NCBI GenBank assembly: GCA_031278315.1
Contig: JAITKS010000280.1
Location: 1 to 11,637, forward strand
From: Planctomycetaceae bacterium
GTDB taxonomy: Bacteria > Planctomycetota > Planctomycetia > Pirellulales > Thermoguttaceae
DNA: 11,637 bases
Reading direction: 5' to 3'
A model generated the notes under the pieces. That model saw nothing but the letters and a program-made list of their open reading frames with translations, had not been told where the DNA came from and made no database searches. Below are positions 1 to 5,985 of this stretch, piece after piece; the first letter of the stretch is position 1; each line of letters begins with the position of its first letter. The translations under genes were made by a program, and so were the position numbers.

Positions 1-63
1 CTTGTTATTATCAGCATTATCAGCCGAATAATTGAATAAAGATGCATCTTTATTATCGTTCAT
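1..63 (-). CDS. N-terminal fragment of unidentified protein, runs off left edge
   Basis: An ATG on the minus strand at 61-63 opens a frame that stays open to the window edge, giving 21 residues beginning MNDNKDASLFNYSADN. The peptide is Asn/Asp-rich and polar and matches no family I recognise. In particular it does not look like the start of FlhB, which would be the expected next flagellar gene. No Shine-Dalgarno site is visible upstream, though a TTGACA hexamer lies on the minus strand at about 82-87. The fragment is short enough that the open frame could be chance. Confidence 0.35.
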   Translation of the reverse strand, partial: MNDNKDASLFNYSADNADNNK

Positions 64-390
64 AAAAAATTAGTAAATTAATTGTCAATGTTAATTTTTT
101 AATAAGAAAATTATTGTGAAGGTTACCCAAATGATAATAGTGAAATTTTTGTTTTTCAAATTTTTGGGGTTATGAATTTTAAGGATTAATCCTGACACCC
201 TTTCAGAGCTGGTTTGATTAATCCTTAAAATTACTACATATAACTGTGACTACAAAATTCCACTGATATATTACTCAATTTATTTTTTGTAACGAAAACT
301 GAATTATCAAGTGTGATAAGTGTATATTACCAAAACATTAAGTTATTGTTTTGATTTGATTTGACTTGACTTGATCTGATTTAATCTGAC
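64..390. other. Intergenic stretch of about 330 bp, no gene seen
   Basis: No convincing coding frame is visible on either strand. The stretch holds a 17-bp perfect inverted repeat (175-232) and a run of degenerate TTGAT/TTGAC-like pentamers at about 353-390 that continues into the last codons of the rubredoxin gene. The rest is AT-rich sequence with no recognised signal. Confidence 0.6.
175..232. repeat. Long inverted repeat with nested hairpin
   Basis: A 17-nt arm at 175-191 (AATTTTAAGGATTAATC) is perfectly repeated in inverse at 216-232, separated by 24 nt. The loop begins with CTGACACCCTTTCAG, in which CTGA and TCAG can pair to form a second small hairpin. There is no clean T-tract after either arm, so it is not a typical intrinsic terminator. 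A structured RNA element, a bidirectional terminator without a U-run or a remnant of a REP-like or mobile element would all fit. Confidence 0.7.
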
Positions 391-398
391 TTAATCTG
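350..398. repeat. Degenerate pentamer tandem repeat
   Basis: The + strand reads as consecutive imperfect units of the type TTGAT / TTGAC / TTGATC / TTAATC with TG or GA joins. It spans the 3' end of the rubredoxin gene and the sequence just downstream of it. It is probably a slippage-derived simple repeat; no function is evident. Confidence 0.5.
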
Positions 399-555
399 TA
401 ACGGCTGTGAATTGACTTTTGTCGACTCCGCAAGTCGGACAAGTCCAGTTTTCGGGGATTTCGTCGAAAGAAGTACCCGATTTGATTTCGTTATCGGGAT
501 CGCCTATTTCGGGATCATAAACGTAACCGCAAACATCGCAAATATATTTTTGCAT
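391..555 (-). CDS. Rubredoxin
   Basis: A 54-residue electron-transfer protein of the rubredoxin family, normally cytoplasmic and binding one Fe in a Cys4 site. Both iron-binding knuckles are present: Cys6 and Cys9 in CDVCGY, and Cys39 and Cys42 in CPTCG. The family's aromatic and acidic core is also present (YVYDPEIGDP at 11-20 and ENWTCP at 35-40), and the length is typical of the family. The ATG at 553-555 is preceded by AGGAGA at 563-568 on the minus strand, a strong ribosome binding site that fixes the start. It lies downstream of fliR on the same strand but is separated by more than 500 bp, so it is probably a separate transcription unit. Rubredoxins commonly serve in oxygen or peroxide detoxification in anaerobes; no partner enzyme is in the window, so its electron acceptor is unknown. 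Confidence 0.96.
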   Translation of the reverse strand: MQKYICDVCGYVYDPEIGDPDNEIKSGTSFDEIPENWTCPTCGVDKSQFTAVTD

Positions 556-562
556 AAAAATT

Positions 563-568
563 TCTCCT
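563..568 (-). promoter_or_regulatory. Ribosome binding site of rubredoxin
   Basis: AGGAGA on the minus strand, 7 nt upstream of the ATG at 553-555. It is one of the few clear Shine-Dalgarno sites in this window and shows that this organism does use them at some genes. Confidence 0.8.
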
Positions 569-580
569 ATACTATATATA

Positions 581-680
581 TCATACTATGAAATTCGGCG
601 GCTTAAACATTCTGTCAAACCTGTACCTCATTAAAACAGACAGACAGCTCAATCCGAAAACTCAAATGAGAACAGTTTAA
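581..680 (+). repeat. Dispersed repeat module, copy A
   Basis: This shares two blocks with copies at about 3754-3873 and 5255-5375. The left block is TATGAAATTCGGCGG at 587-601, and the right block is CAGCTCAATCCGAAA starting at 645 and followed by a shared CAAATGA and GTTTAA. Left block to right block is 58 nt, exactly as in copy B. Read from 587 in frame it gives YEIRRLKHSVK and later SENSNENSL, recalling the peptides of the other copies, but it is interrupted by a stop codon. Confidence 0.6.
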
Positions 681-700
681 CAACCGGTTTTATTGAATAC

Positions 701-752
701 GTCTTTACACGATGTCTTTACACGGTGTTTTTACACGGTGTTTTTGCACTGC
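701..752 (+). repeat. Four 13-bp tandem repeats
   Basis: Units are GTCTTTACACGAT (701-713), GTCTTTACACGGT (714-726), GTTTTTACACGGT (727-739) and a degraded GTTTTTGCACTGC (740-752). They lie in the gap between fliR and rubredoxin. They could be a regulator-binding array or simple replication slippage; nothing in the sequence decides between these. Confidence 0.75.
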
Positions 753-939
753 CGCAATTTATCATAGTATGCGTAACAAAAATTCAAATTCGTTATCACA
801 ATTTGTGAAACCGTCATACCAACAAGGTAAAACGAGCCGCATATTCTAACAATCAATAAAAAAATTTAAACCCCAATGAAATGAATTAAAATTTCAATAA
901 ATCTCACAGCGAATTTTTACAATAGTTAATTTTTTTATT

Positions 940-1044
940 TTTTGGAAATACGAAATACACAAAAATACGAAATAAACGAAAAAAAAAGATGAAATAAAAA
1001 TTTTGTATATTTTGTTATTTCGTATGTTTTGTAATCTCAAAAAA
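940..1044 (+). repeat. AT-rich hairpin element, copy 1
   Basis: One of three related elements of about 105 bp (others about 1981-2083, inverted, and 7391-7500). The left side has GAAATACGAAATACAC with a second CGAAAT-containing block. The right side has TTGTTATTTCGTATGTTTTGTAAT, so the ends can pair with each other into a long imperfect hairpin. The central part GATGAAATAAAAATTTT is shared almost unchanged with copy 2 read on the other strand. It contains no coding capacity. Confidence 0.7.
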
Positions 1045-1092
1045 CTAAAAATATTCTGCTTATGTATTACAAATTTCGGCTGCAAATCGGTT

Positions 1093-1920
1093 TTATTCTA
1101 TGTTGCCTATAACATCGATATTGGCGTGTAGAGCATGAAATATCAATTCTAAAACATCACTTACTCGTTCTTGAAAACACCAAATTCCAGTTCCAATCGA
1201 TAAACTAAAAACTAATAACATAATCATACTGTTTATTCCAAATCCTATAGACATCAGATTAAGCTGCGGTAACGTTTTGCTTAACAGTCCCATTACTAAC
1301 AAAGCTGCTAAAACAGAAATCATCACCGGTGCAGCAATTCTTAACGACAGATTAAAACTAATACTCAAAATATGAATTAACGCACATGAAATTAACTCGA
1401 AATGGGAATTTTCACCTGTTGTATTTGTTGTCCATTTTGTTAGCGGTAATGTTTGAAATGTATCTAATAAAGCTGCGATCATAGTTCTCAATCCTCCGAT
1501 TGCGGCAAAAACTGTTATCGCTAGATAATTCAACATTCTCGACAACAACGGCGATTGATCTCCTGAAATTGGGTCAAAAATTGCGGCTGCCGATAAACCT
1601 CCAAGTTGACCAATTAACTCACCCGCAAGAGCAATTCCCGAAAAAAATATGTTAACCCCCAGTCCGATAAAAAGCCCAATTATAAGCTCGCCCGCAATTA
1701 AAACTGCAAATTCAGATAACGTAGAAGGCTCTTCAATTTCTAACAACCACTGAGACGGCATTATCAAAAGCGCAAGACCAAACGAAAGAAGCGCACGAAA
1801 CTGCATCGGAATATCTGACCCGCCGAAAACAGGTGCCGTAATTACTATTCCGCTCACTCGCGTCAATACTAACGCAAATACAAAAACTCGTGATGTGTCA
1901 ATATAATTGTACCAATCCAA
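1093..1920 (-). CDS. fliR: Flagellar biosynthesis protein FliR
   Basis: A polytopic inner-membrane subunit of the flagellar type III export gate. In known systems it joins FliP and FliQ in the helical FliP5Q4R1 pore and contacts FlhB. The 275 residues are close to the family's usual 260. Characteristic parts are visible: TRVSGIVITAPVFGG near the N-terminus, GELIIGLFIGLGVN, GELIGQLGGLSAAAIFDP, and the C-terminal MGLLSKTLPQLNLMSIGFGIN, where the PQxN motif is diagnostic. The start is TTG at 1918-1920; the codon before it in frame is a stop (TGA), and a weak AGGT sits 6 nt upstream. It is last in the fliO-P-Q-R order, separated from fliQ by 242 bp holding hairpin element copy 2. Many bacteria place flhB next; it is not found here. 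Confidence 0.95.
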   Translation of the reverse strand: MDWYNYIDTSRVFVFALVLTRVSGIVITAPVFGGSDIPMQFRALLSFGLALLIMPSQWLLEIEEPSTLSEFAVLIAGELIIGLFIGLGVNIFFSGIALAGELIGQLGGLSAAAIFDPISGDQSPLLSRMLNYLAITVFAAIGGLRTMIAALLDTFQTLPLTKWTTNTTGENSHFELISCALIHILSISFNLSLRIAAPVMISVLAALLVMGLLSKTLPQLNLMSIGFGINSMIMLLVFSLSIGTGIWCFQERVSDVLELIFHALHANIDVIGNIE

Positions 1921-1980
1921 TCAAATACCTATTAAAAAAATTAATTAAAAATTTGGTAATATATCAATAGAATTTTTTGG

Positions 1981-2083
1981 TTTTCTGAAATTACAAAACA
2001 TGCGAAATAACAAAATACACGAAAATTTTTATTTCATATTTTTTTGTCTATTTCGTTTTTTTGTGAATTTCGTATTTCAAAAA
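1981..2083 (-). repeat. AT-rich hairpin element, copy 2 (inverted)
   Basis: Read on the minus strand this closely follows copy 1: GAAATACGAAATTCAC, then an ACGAAATAGAC block, then ATGAAATAAAAATTTTCGTG, then TTGTTATTTCGCATGTTTTG and TAATTTCA. It fills most of the fliQ-fliR gap. Both ends can base pair, so a transcript of the operon would carry a long hairpin between these two genes. Confidence 0.7.
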
Positions 2084-2162
2084 TGATTAATCAAAATCTG
2101 ATACCAAATCTGAACCAATAAATAAATCGAATATTAATTATCACAACACAATTACAAACGAT

Positions 2163-2432
2163 TTACAACATTCTTTGAGGAATCTCTTGTAACAATTCTG
2201 TTGCATAGTCTATCATTTTGATTGTCATCCAAGGCGTTAGAAATGCGAGTACTAAAACCATCACGATTATTTTTAGAACAATTGCAATCGTCTGTTCTTG
2301 AATTTGTGTTAACGCTTGAAATAATCCGATCAATAATCCGACAGCCGTACCAGCAATCAAAACCGGTGACGCTATCATTAACGCTATCCATACCGCATTA
2401 CGGCATAAATCTACTGCAATTTGTGCTTCCAT
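2163..2432 (-). CDS. fliQ: Flagellar biosynthesis protein FliQ
   Basis: An 89-residue, two-helix inner-membrane subunit of the flagellar export gate; four copies wrap around FliP/FliR in characterised systems. The length matches the family exactly. The first helix (about 14-36) ends in the typical AGTAVGLLIGLFQALTQIQEQT signature, which includes the conserved Q-x-T/I-Q-EQT loop. The second helix (about 48-68) ends PWM before an amphipathic C-terminus. The ATG at 2430-2432 gives MEAQIAVDLCRNA, the usual short N-terminus; no clear Shine-Dalgarno site precedes it. The 199-bp gap to fliP is AT-rich and carries three ACGTAAA repeats. Confidence 0.95.
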   Translation of the reverse strand: MEAQIAVDLCRNAVWIALMIASPVLIAGTAVGLLIGLFQALTQIQEQTIAIVLKIIVMVLVLAFLTPWMTIKMIDYATELLQEIPQRML

Positions 2433-2454
2433 TTTTCTAAAAAAAGTAAAATAA

Positions 2455-2476
2455 ACGTAAAACGTAAAACGTAAAA
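2455..2476. repeat. Three 7-bp tandem repeats in the fliP-fliQ gap
   Basis: ACGTAAA is repeated exactly three times (2455-2461, 2462-2468, 2469-2475). This lies about 20 bp upstream of the fliQ start on the template of the operon transcript. Most likely it is simple-sequence slippage; no function can be read from it. Confidence 0.6.
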
Positions 2477-2631
2477 TATAAGGTGAAAATAAGGTTAGTC
2501 GTAAAATTCATAAAATCAAAAAAATTGAAAAATAAAAATTCCGCCGATATATAATCCGCCCTGAAATTTTACGAAATTCAAATTAAAAAAACCGCTAAAC
2601 AGATATTTATAATTTTTGTAACGTTTATTCA

Positions 2632-3891
2632 TCAGCAGAATCCGCTTAATTGTGTAATCTGCAATAAGACCATTTCTCTCGTGTTTTCGGATACATAATG
2701 CTCAAAACTTTCAAGTAACATTACAACTACAAGCTGCCATCCGTCCATCAAAACAAAAAGCATTAACTTAAACGGTAAGGAAATAATAACCGGCGGCAAC
2801 ATCATCATACCCATTGAAACCATCACACTTGCGATCACCATATCCAGTACGAGAAACGGTAAATAAATTTGGAATCCGATCATAAACGCCGTTTTTAATT
2901 CGCTTAACATAAACGCCGGTAACAATGCCCGCCATGGTATATCTTTCCATGTCATTTCTTCAGGAGCTGTGTAATTTTCGATATAACGTAAAAAAACTTT
3001 TACATCGTCTGTGTTATGACAACGCATGATTTGCTCTGCCATAAATTTTCGTATCGGCCGCTCGGCTTTATTGTATGCTGTTTCTAATCCGATACGTCTT
3101 TCGCTGAAAGGTAAGACCGATTCCGTGTAAACTTCAGACCACACCGGCGTCATTATTAACAGAGTTAAAAACAACGATAACGCTGTAATTACCTGACTCG
3201 GAGGTAATTGGTTCGTGCCGATCGCTTGACGTAATACCGCTAAAACGGTCATAATGCGGACAAACGAAGTTGTCATTATCATTATTGACGGTGCTAATGT
3301 TATCACGGTCAAGATGACCATGATTTGTATTGTTGAAACTAATCCTCCCGGTGATCGTAAAAAATCTACACCGGGTAAAATTTCTTTCGGTATAGGAAAC
3401 GCCAAAGAGCCGTCTTCGTAACGAGGTTCATCAATCGGCGGATCGAGTTGAGGTGCTTGTGATTCAAACGGTTCGCGTCCGGAGCGGTTTACGGATGCGT
3501 TATTTGAATCATAAATCGATGGTTCAAACTGCATAAAATGCGGCTCGCGGCGATCCGCATATCTGCCGTGCGGTTTGTTCGGATGATAATTATTTAATGT
3601 CGCCTGTGAAAATACATAATCGTTATGTGCAAATGCGAAAATTACCGCCGTGAGAAGAAACGCAGCTATTGTAATAATAATTCGGTGAATAAATTTTTTC
3701 TCATACAAAGATTTTTCTATATGTTTCATGCTAAAAGATTTTTCTATATTTCTTGTACAATTTGTATTATTCGTATTATGAATTTCGGCGGTGCGAGTGT
3801 GTAAAAGTCTGCTTTTCGATTGGCAGCAAACAGGCGGCTCGAACCGAAATTTCAAATGAAAGCAGCAGTTTAAAAATGATGACATATTCAC
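2632..3891 (-). CDS. fliP: Flagellar biosynthesis protein FliP with long N-terminal extension
   Basis: The pore-forming membrane subunit of the flagellar type III export gate. The C-terminal 240 residues are classical FliP: SFVRIMTVLAVLRQAIGTNQLPPSQV (about 209-234), FLTLLIMTPV, the PAFMLSELKTAFMIGFQIYLPFL block (325-347), and MGMMMLPPV with SLPFKLMLFVLMDGW (360-385). The 419 residues compare with about 245 in the family; the excess is all N-terminal. Residues 69-88 form a hydrophobic signal-like helix, followed by a polar Pro/Asn/Arg-rich spacer to about 180. The GTG at 3889-3891 overlaps the fliO stop (GTGA) and has AGGAG 7 nt upstream, which favours this start. An ATG at Met55 (3727-3729), just before the signal helix, is the alternative but lacks a Shine-Dalgarno site. 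Residues 6-40 or so are encoded by repeat module copy B read in reverse. Confidence 0.93.
   Translation of the reverse strand: MNMSSFLNCCFHLKFRFEPPVCCQSKSRLLHTRTAEIHNTNNTNCTRNIEKSFSMKHIEKSLYEKKFIHRIIITIAAFLLTAVIFAFAHNDYVFSQATLNNYHPNKPHGRYADRREPHFMQFEPSIYDSNNASVNRSGREPFESQAPQLDPPIDEPRYEDGSLAFPIPKEILPGVDFLRSPGGLVSTIQIMVILTVITLAPSIMIMTTSFVRIMTVLAVLRQAIGTNQLPPSQVITALSLFLTLLIMTPVWSEVYTESVLPFSERRIGLETAYNKAERPIRKFMAEQIMRCHNTDDVKVFLRYIENYTAPEEMTWKDIPWRALLPAFMLSELKTAFMIGFQIYLPFLVLDMVIASVMVSMGMMMLPPVIISLPFKLMLFVLMDGWQLVVVMLLESFEHYVSENTREMVLLQITQLSGFC
3707..3749. repeat. 16-bp direct repeat around the alternative fliP start
   Basis: AAAGATTTTTCTATAT occurs at 3707-3722 and again at 3734-3749, 27 bp apart, so the duplication is in frame in fliP (residues 49-53 IEKSF and 58-62 IEKSL). 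The internal ATG for Met55 lies between the two copies. This looks like a short local duplication at the junction between the repeat-derived part and the signal-peptide part of the gene. Confidence 0.7.
3754..3873 (+). repeat. Dispersed repeat module, copy B, inside fliP
   Basis: The left block TATGAATTTCGGCGG is at 3777-3791 and the right block CGGCTCGAACCGAAA starts at 3835, followed by CAAATGAAAGCAGCAGTTTAA. Copy A has the same 58-nt spacing between blocks; copy C has 64 nt. In the + frame from 3777 it reads YEFRRCECVKVCFSI, then ARTEISNESSSL. The module lies antisense within the first 45 codons of fliP as annotated from its GTG, so it seems to have been exapted as, or inserted into, the FliP N-terminus. 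Confidence 0.6.
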
Positions 3892-5198
3892 GTTTTGACT
3901 CCTTTACGTTCTATTCCTGAAGCTAGAATCGCTGCGAGACTATTATCTGGTTCGCTGTACATATCAATTCCGTTAGATCGTTGTGTGTTGTACTTTAATG
4001 TTTCATATTCGGTTTGGTTAGTTCCGAAATAGTCATCACGGTTATTTTTCGTTGCGGATTTTTTTGAGTGAGAACCCGAATTCGAATTTAATTGATTTGA
4101 TAAATTTTTATGAAATTTATTTATCGCATTATTGTTAAGAGACCGGCACATTCCAAGTACAGTAACGACTTCATCGGTATCTGTAATTTCTGTAATTGGA
4201 GTTATTGTGTTACCGGATGCTGAAACGAGAATCAATCTATTTCCGAGCCGTAACAAATACACTTGCAATTTTTGGGTCAAAAAAGTCTTGCCGAGATTTT
4301 CAAAAACTTCTTTGGGCAAATATTGATTTGCATTCGGCGAAATTTTTCTGAATAGAAGTACCAATATCAAAAAAATAGAAATCACTATTAATAAGCTGCC
4401 TATAACTGAAGCGATTGGTGTAATAAATTCCGGAATAGGTATTTTTTTTAACTTGCCGGTTTTGTCGTTGCTGGCACTGATATTTAATTTTTGGTCTAAA
4501 ATCGCGTAGTTATTTTGAGTTTTCTGATTTTCTGTAACGTTTATTGGAGCAGTAGAATTGTCAGACAATTCGGGTAAAACATCGGATGAATTTAATTTGG
4601 CATCGGAATAATCAGACTGATTATTTGGTGTTAAGTCAGATGAATTATTATGCTCGTTGATTGTGTCGGCGGCAACTAATTTAACCGGATTAGGTTCAAT
4701 TGGACTTCTGTTATAATTTGCCGAAGTTGTCACAGACGGCGAATTAAATTGCGGCGTAGGCTTATTGATAAGACTATTTTTCAAAGCACTTAATTGATTA
4801 TTTTTTTTGCTGTTGACCGGAGGTTTTGATGGTAACGGCAACGGTTCACGAATCGTGCCGGCAGTATTATCCGAATTATCCGAAGTGATATTAGGAATAG
4901 TTTCTGTAGTTGTATCGGGTAATTCTTTACCAAATGCAACATGAGATAAATGTGAATTATTGTAACGATAATTATTTTGTGTATCTTGCGGATAGTTGTT
5001 TCGATTGAGTTCATTTCGATTGAGTTCATTTCGATTTTGTTCATTTCGATTTTGTTCGTTTTGATTTTGTTCATTTCGATTTTGAACATAATTTGAGTCT
5101 CTCAAATTATCTGCCGGACAGATATTTATATTTTGCAAAAAAGCAGTAATAATAACTGCGGTTAAAATTTTACACAAAAAATAATATTTATTGGTCAT
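3888..5198 (-). CDS. fliO: FliO-like flagellar export assembly protein, enlarged
   Basis: FliO is a single-span membrane protein that helps assemble FliP in the export gate. The assignment rests on the C-terminal half and on the position directly upstream of fliP. Counting from the ATG at 5196-5198 (436 aa), a transmembrane helix lies at about 260-283 (PIASVIGSLLIVISIFLILV). After it comes the FliO-type beta-rich cytoplasmic domain at about 305-352 (LTQKLQVYLLRLGNRLILVS, ITPITEITDTDEVVTVLG). The N-terminus has a signal-like helix (YYFLCKILTAVIITAFL). Between the two lie about 215 residues of Asn/Ser/Pro-rich low complexity, starting with an NEQNR-type pentapeptide array. FliO proteins are usually only 100-250 residues. 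A TTG at 5247-5249 would add 17 residues; neither start has a good Shine-Dalgarno site. The 3' end overlaps fliP by 4 bp, so the two are co-translated. Confidence 0.85.
   Translation of the reverse strand: MTNKYYFLCKILTAVIITAFLQNINICPADNLRDSNYVQNRNEQNQNEQNRNEQNRNELNRNELNRNNYPQDTQNNYRYNNSHLSHVAFGKELPDTTTETIPNITSDNSDNTAGTIREPLPLPSKPPVNSKKNNQLSALKNSLINKPTPQFNSPSVTTSANYNRSPIEPNPVKLVAADTINEHNNSSDLTPNNQSDYSDAKLNSSDVLPELSDNSTAPINVTENQKTQNNYAILDQKLNISASNDKTGKLKKIPIPEFITPIASVIGSLLIVISIFLILVLLFRKISPNANQYLPKEVFENLGKTFLTQKLQVYLLRLGNRLILVSASGNTITPITEITDTDEVVTVLGMCRSLNNNAINKFHKNLSNQLNSNSGSHSKKSATKNNRDDYFGTNQTEYETLKYNTQRSNGIDMYSEPDNSLAAILASGIERKGVKT
3899..3905 (-). promoter_or_regulatory. Ribosome binding site of fliP within the fliO end
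   Basis: AAAGGAG on the minus strand lies inside the last codons of fliO (KGVKT), 7 nt before the GTG at 3889-3891 and 13 nt before an ATG at 3883-3885. It supports initiation at the fliO-fliP overlap and so argues that the long FliP N-terminus is really translated. Confidence 0.65.
5001..5086 (-). repeat. 15-bp tandem repeats encoding NEQNR/NELNR pentapeptides
   Basis: On the + strand units of TCGATTTTGTTCATT or TCGATTGAGTTCATT follow each other from 5001, with about 5.7 units. On the coding strand they give consecutive NEQNR, NEQNQ and NELNR pentapeptides near the N-terminus of mature FliO, on the extracytoplasmic side. Exact 15-bp periodicity with few changes suggests recent expansion, so copy number is likely to vary between strains. 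Confidence 0.8.
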
Positions 5199-5517
5199 TA
5201 TTGTTGCGAATAAATTATTGTTAAAAGCTAAAAACGAAAACGAAAACAAAAAAAATGTGTACGCATTGTATTATGAAATTCGGCAATACAAAGGCGTAAA
5301 AACCTGCATGCCGATAAGTAATAAAAGTAATAAGCCGGCTCGAATCAAATATGCAAGTGTGAGTAATTTAATCACAAATATCGATGAGAGCGGCGAAGTA
5401 TAACAAAGACTAAAAAAAACTCCAATAGCAATTTTGTGTACTATTTCAGCAACAAGTCAAATAGTTCGTTGGGGGGAATTTCTAAAAAGATATCAGAGAA
5501 AATGTCAGAGAATTTTG
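5199..5517. other. Divergent intergenic region between fliO and folK
   Basis: About 320 bp separate the divergent fliO (minus) and folK (plus) starts, so promoters for both must lie here, but no convincing -35/-10 pair stands out. The region starts with AAAACG-type hexamer repeats (about 5230-5247) and contains repeat module copy C. A 70-codon open frame at 5191-5403 on the + strand is made largely of that repeat and is not called as a gene. Confidence 0.5.
5255..5375 (+). repeat. Dispersed repeat module, copy C
   Basis: The left block TATGAAATTCGGC is at 5272-5284 and the right block CGGCTCGAATCAAAT starts at 5336, so the spacing is 64 nt, 6 nt more than in copies A and B. Upstream, TGTAC and ATTGTATTATGAA are shared with copy B. 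In frame it reads YEIRQYKGVKTCMPI, then PARIKYASVS, parallel to copy B (YEFRRCECVKVCFSI, then ARTEISNESS). The length difference preserves frame. Confidence 0.6.
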
Positions 5518-5985
5518 ATGGAAAATTTTGATGTAATTATGAGCGATGTTACAAAAACGAATAATGTTAATGTTCTTTTAGGATTTGGTTCGAATCTTGG
5601 CGATCGCCGCGGTTTTATTGAGCGCGGTTGGCAAGCTGTTTGCGAATTAGATAATGTCGAACCGATTCGTTTTAGTAGTTTGATTGAAACGAAAGCGGTC
5701 GGCGGCGGCGAAAATCAGCCGGACTTTTTAAATGCTGCCGGTTTAATTCGTACAACACTTCATCCTGAAATTTTACTCGACCGTTTACAAGAAATAGAAA
5801 ACAATTGCGGAAGAGTAAGAACTATAAGATGGGGTGCAAGAACTCTTGATATTGATATCTTGCTTTTTGGCAATTTAACAATTGACATTCCGCGTTTAAA
5901 GGTTCCTCATCCGTTAATGTTCGAGCGTAGTTTTGTTTTGATTCCAGCAAAAGAAATAGCACCAGAAATGTTTTGTAGCGGTTAG
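5518..5985 (+). CDS. folK: HPPK: 6-hydroxymethyl-7,8-dihydropterin pyrophosphokinase, C-terminally short
   Basis: A cytoplasmic enzyme of folate synthesis that transfers pyrophosphate from ATP to 6-hydroxymethyl-7,8-dihydropterin. Counting from the ATG at 5518-5520 (155 aa), the family motifs are GFGSNLGDR (22-30), QPDFLNAAG (67-75), the signature RWGARTLDIDILLFG (104-118) with Mg-binding Asp111 and Asp113, and VPHPLMFERSFVLIPAKEIAPE (129-150). The start is a choice between this ATG, which has a weak AGAGAA 5 nt upstream, and the ATG at 5539-5541, seven codons later, nearer the family norm. The protein stops 5 residues after EIAPE, whereas E. coli HPPK continues for about 27. The last codons and the TAG stop lie in the left end of the large palindrome at 5979-6180, which may have replaced the native tail. 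It is probably still active, since the catalytic residues are all upstream. Confidence 0.93.
   Translation: MENFDVIMSDVTKTNNVNVLLGFGSNLGDRRGFIERGWQAVCELDNVEPIRFSSLIETKAVGGGENQPDFLNAAGLIRTTLHPEILLDRLQEIENNCGRVRTIRWGARTLDIDILLFGNLTIDIPRLKVPHPLMFERSFVLIPAKEIAPEMFCSG

Larger units (their letters stand above)
556..1092. other. Intergenic stretch of about 540 bp rich in repeats
   Basis: This lies between rubredoxin and fliR, with no credible gene on either strand. It contains repeat module copy A (about 581-680), four 13-bp tandem units (701-752), hairpin element copy 1 (about 940-1044), and a short sequence just before the fliR stop (about 1064-1080) that resembles the left end of the repeat module. 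The only open frame, about 894-1085 on the minus strand, runs through the AT-rich hairpin and has a composition expected of non-coding DNA. Confidence 0.6.

Noticed and set aside
701..752. CRISPR array
   Set aside because: The repeats are contiguous with no spacers, and units are too short. The same applies to the tandem repeats at 5001-5086 and 11485-11516.
894..1085. A 63-codon minus-strand open frame
   Set aside because: It runs through hairpin element copy 1, consists of Lys/Ile/Phe codons expected from AT-rich DNA, and has no homology I recognise.
5191..5403. A 70-codon + strand open frame next to the fliO start
   Set aside because: Most of it is repeat module copy C, it overlaps the fliO 5' end antisense, and it has no ribosome binding site. 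It was kept as a repeat, not called as a gene.
5434..5517. N-terminal extension of folK from the TTG at 5434
   Set aside because: The extra 28 residues match nothing in HPPK, which begins a few residues before the GSNLGDR motif. A later ATG fits better.
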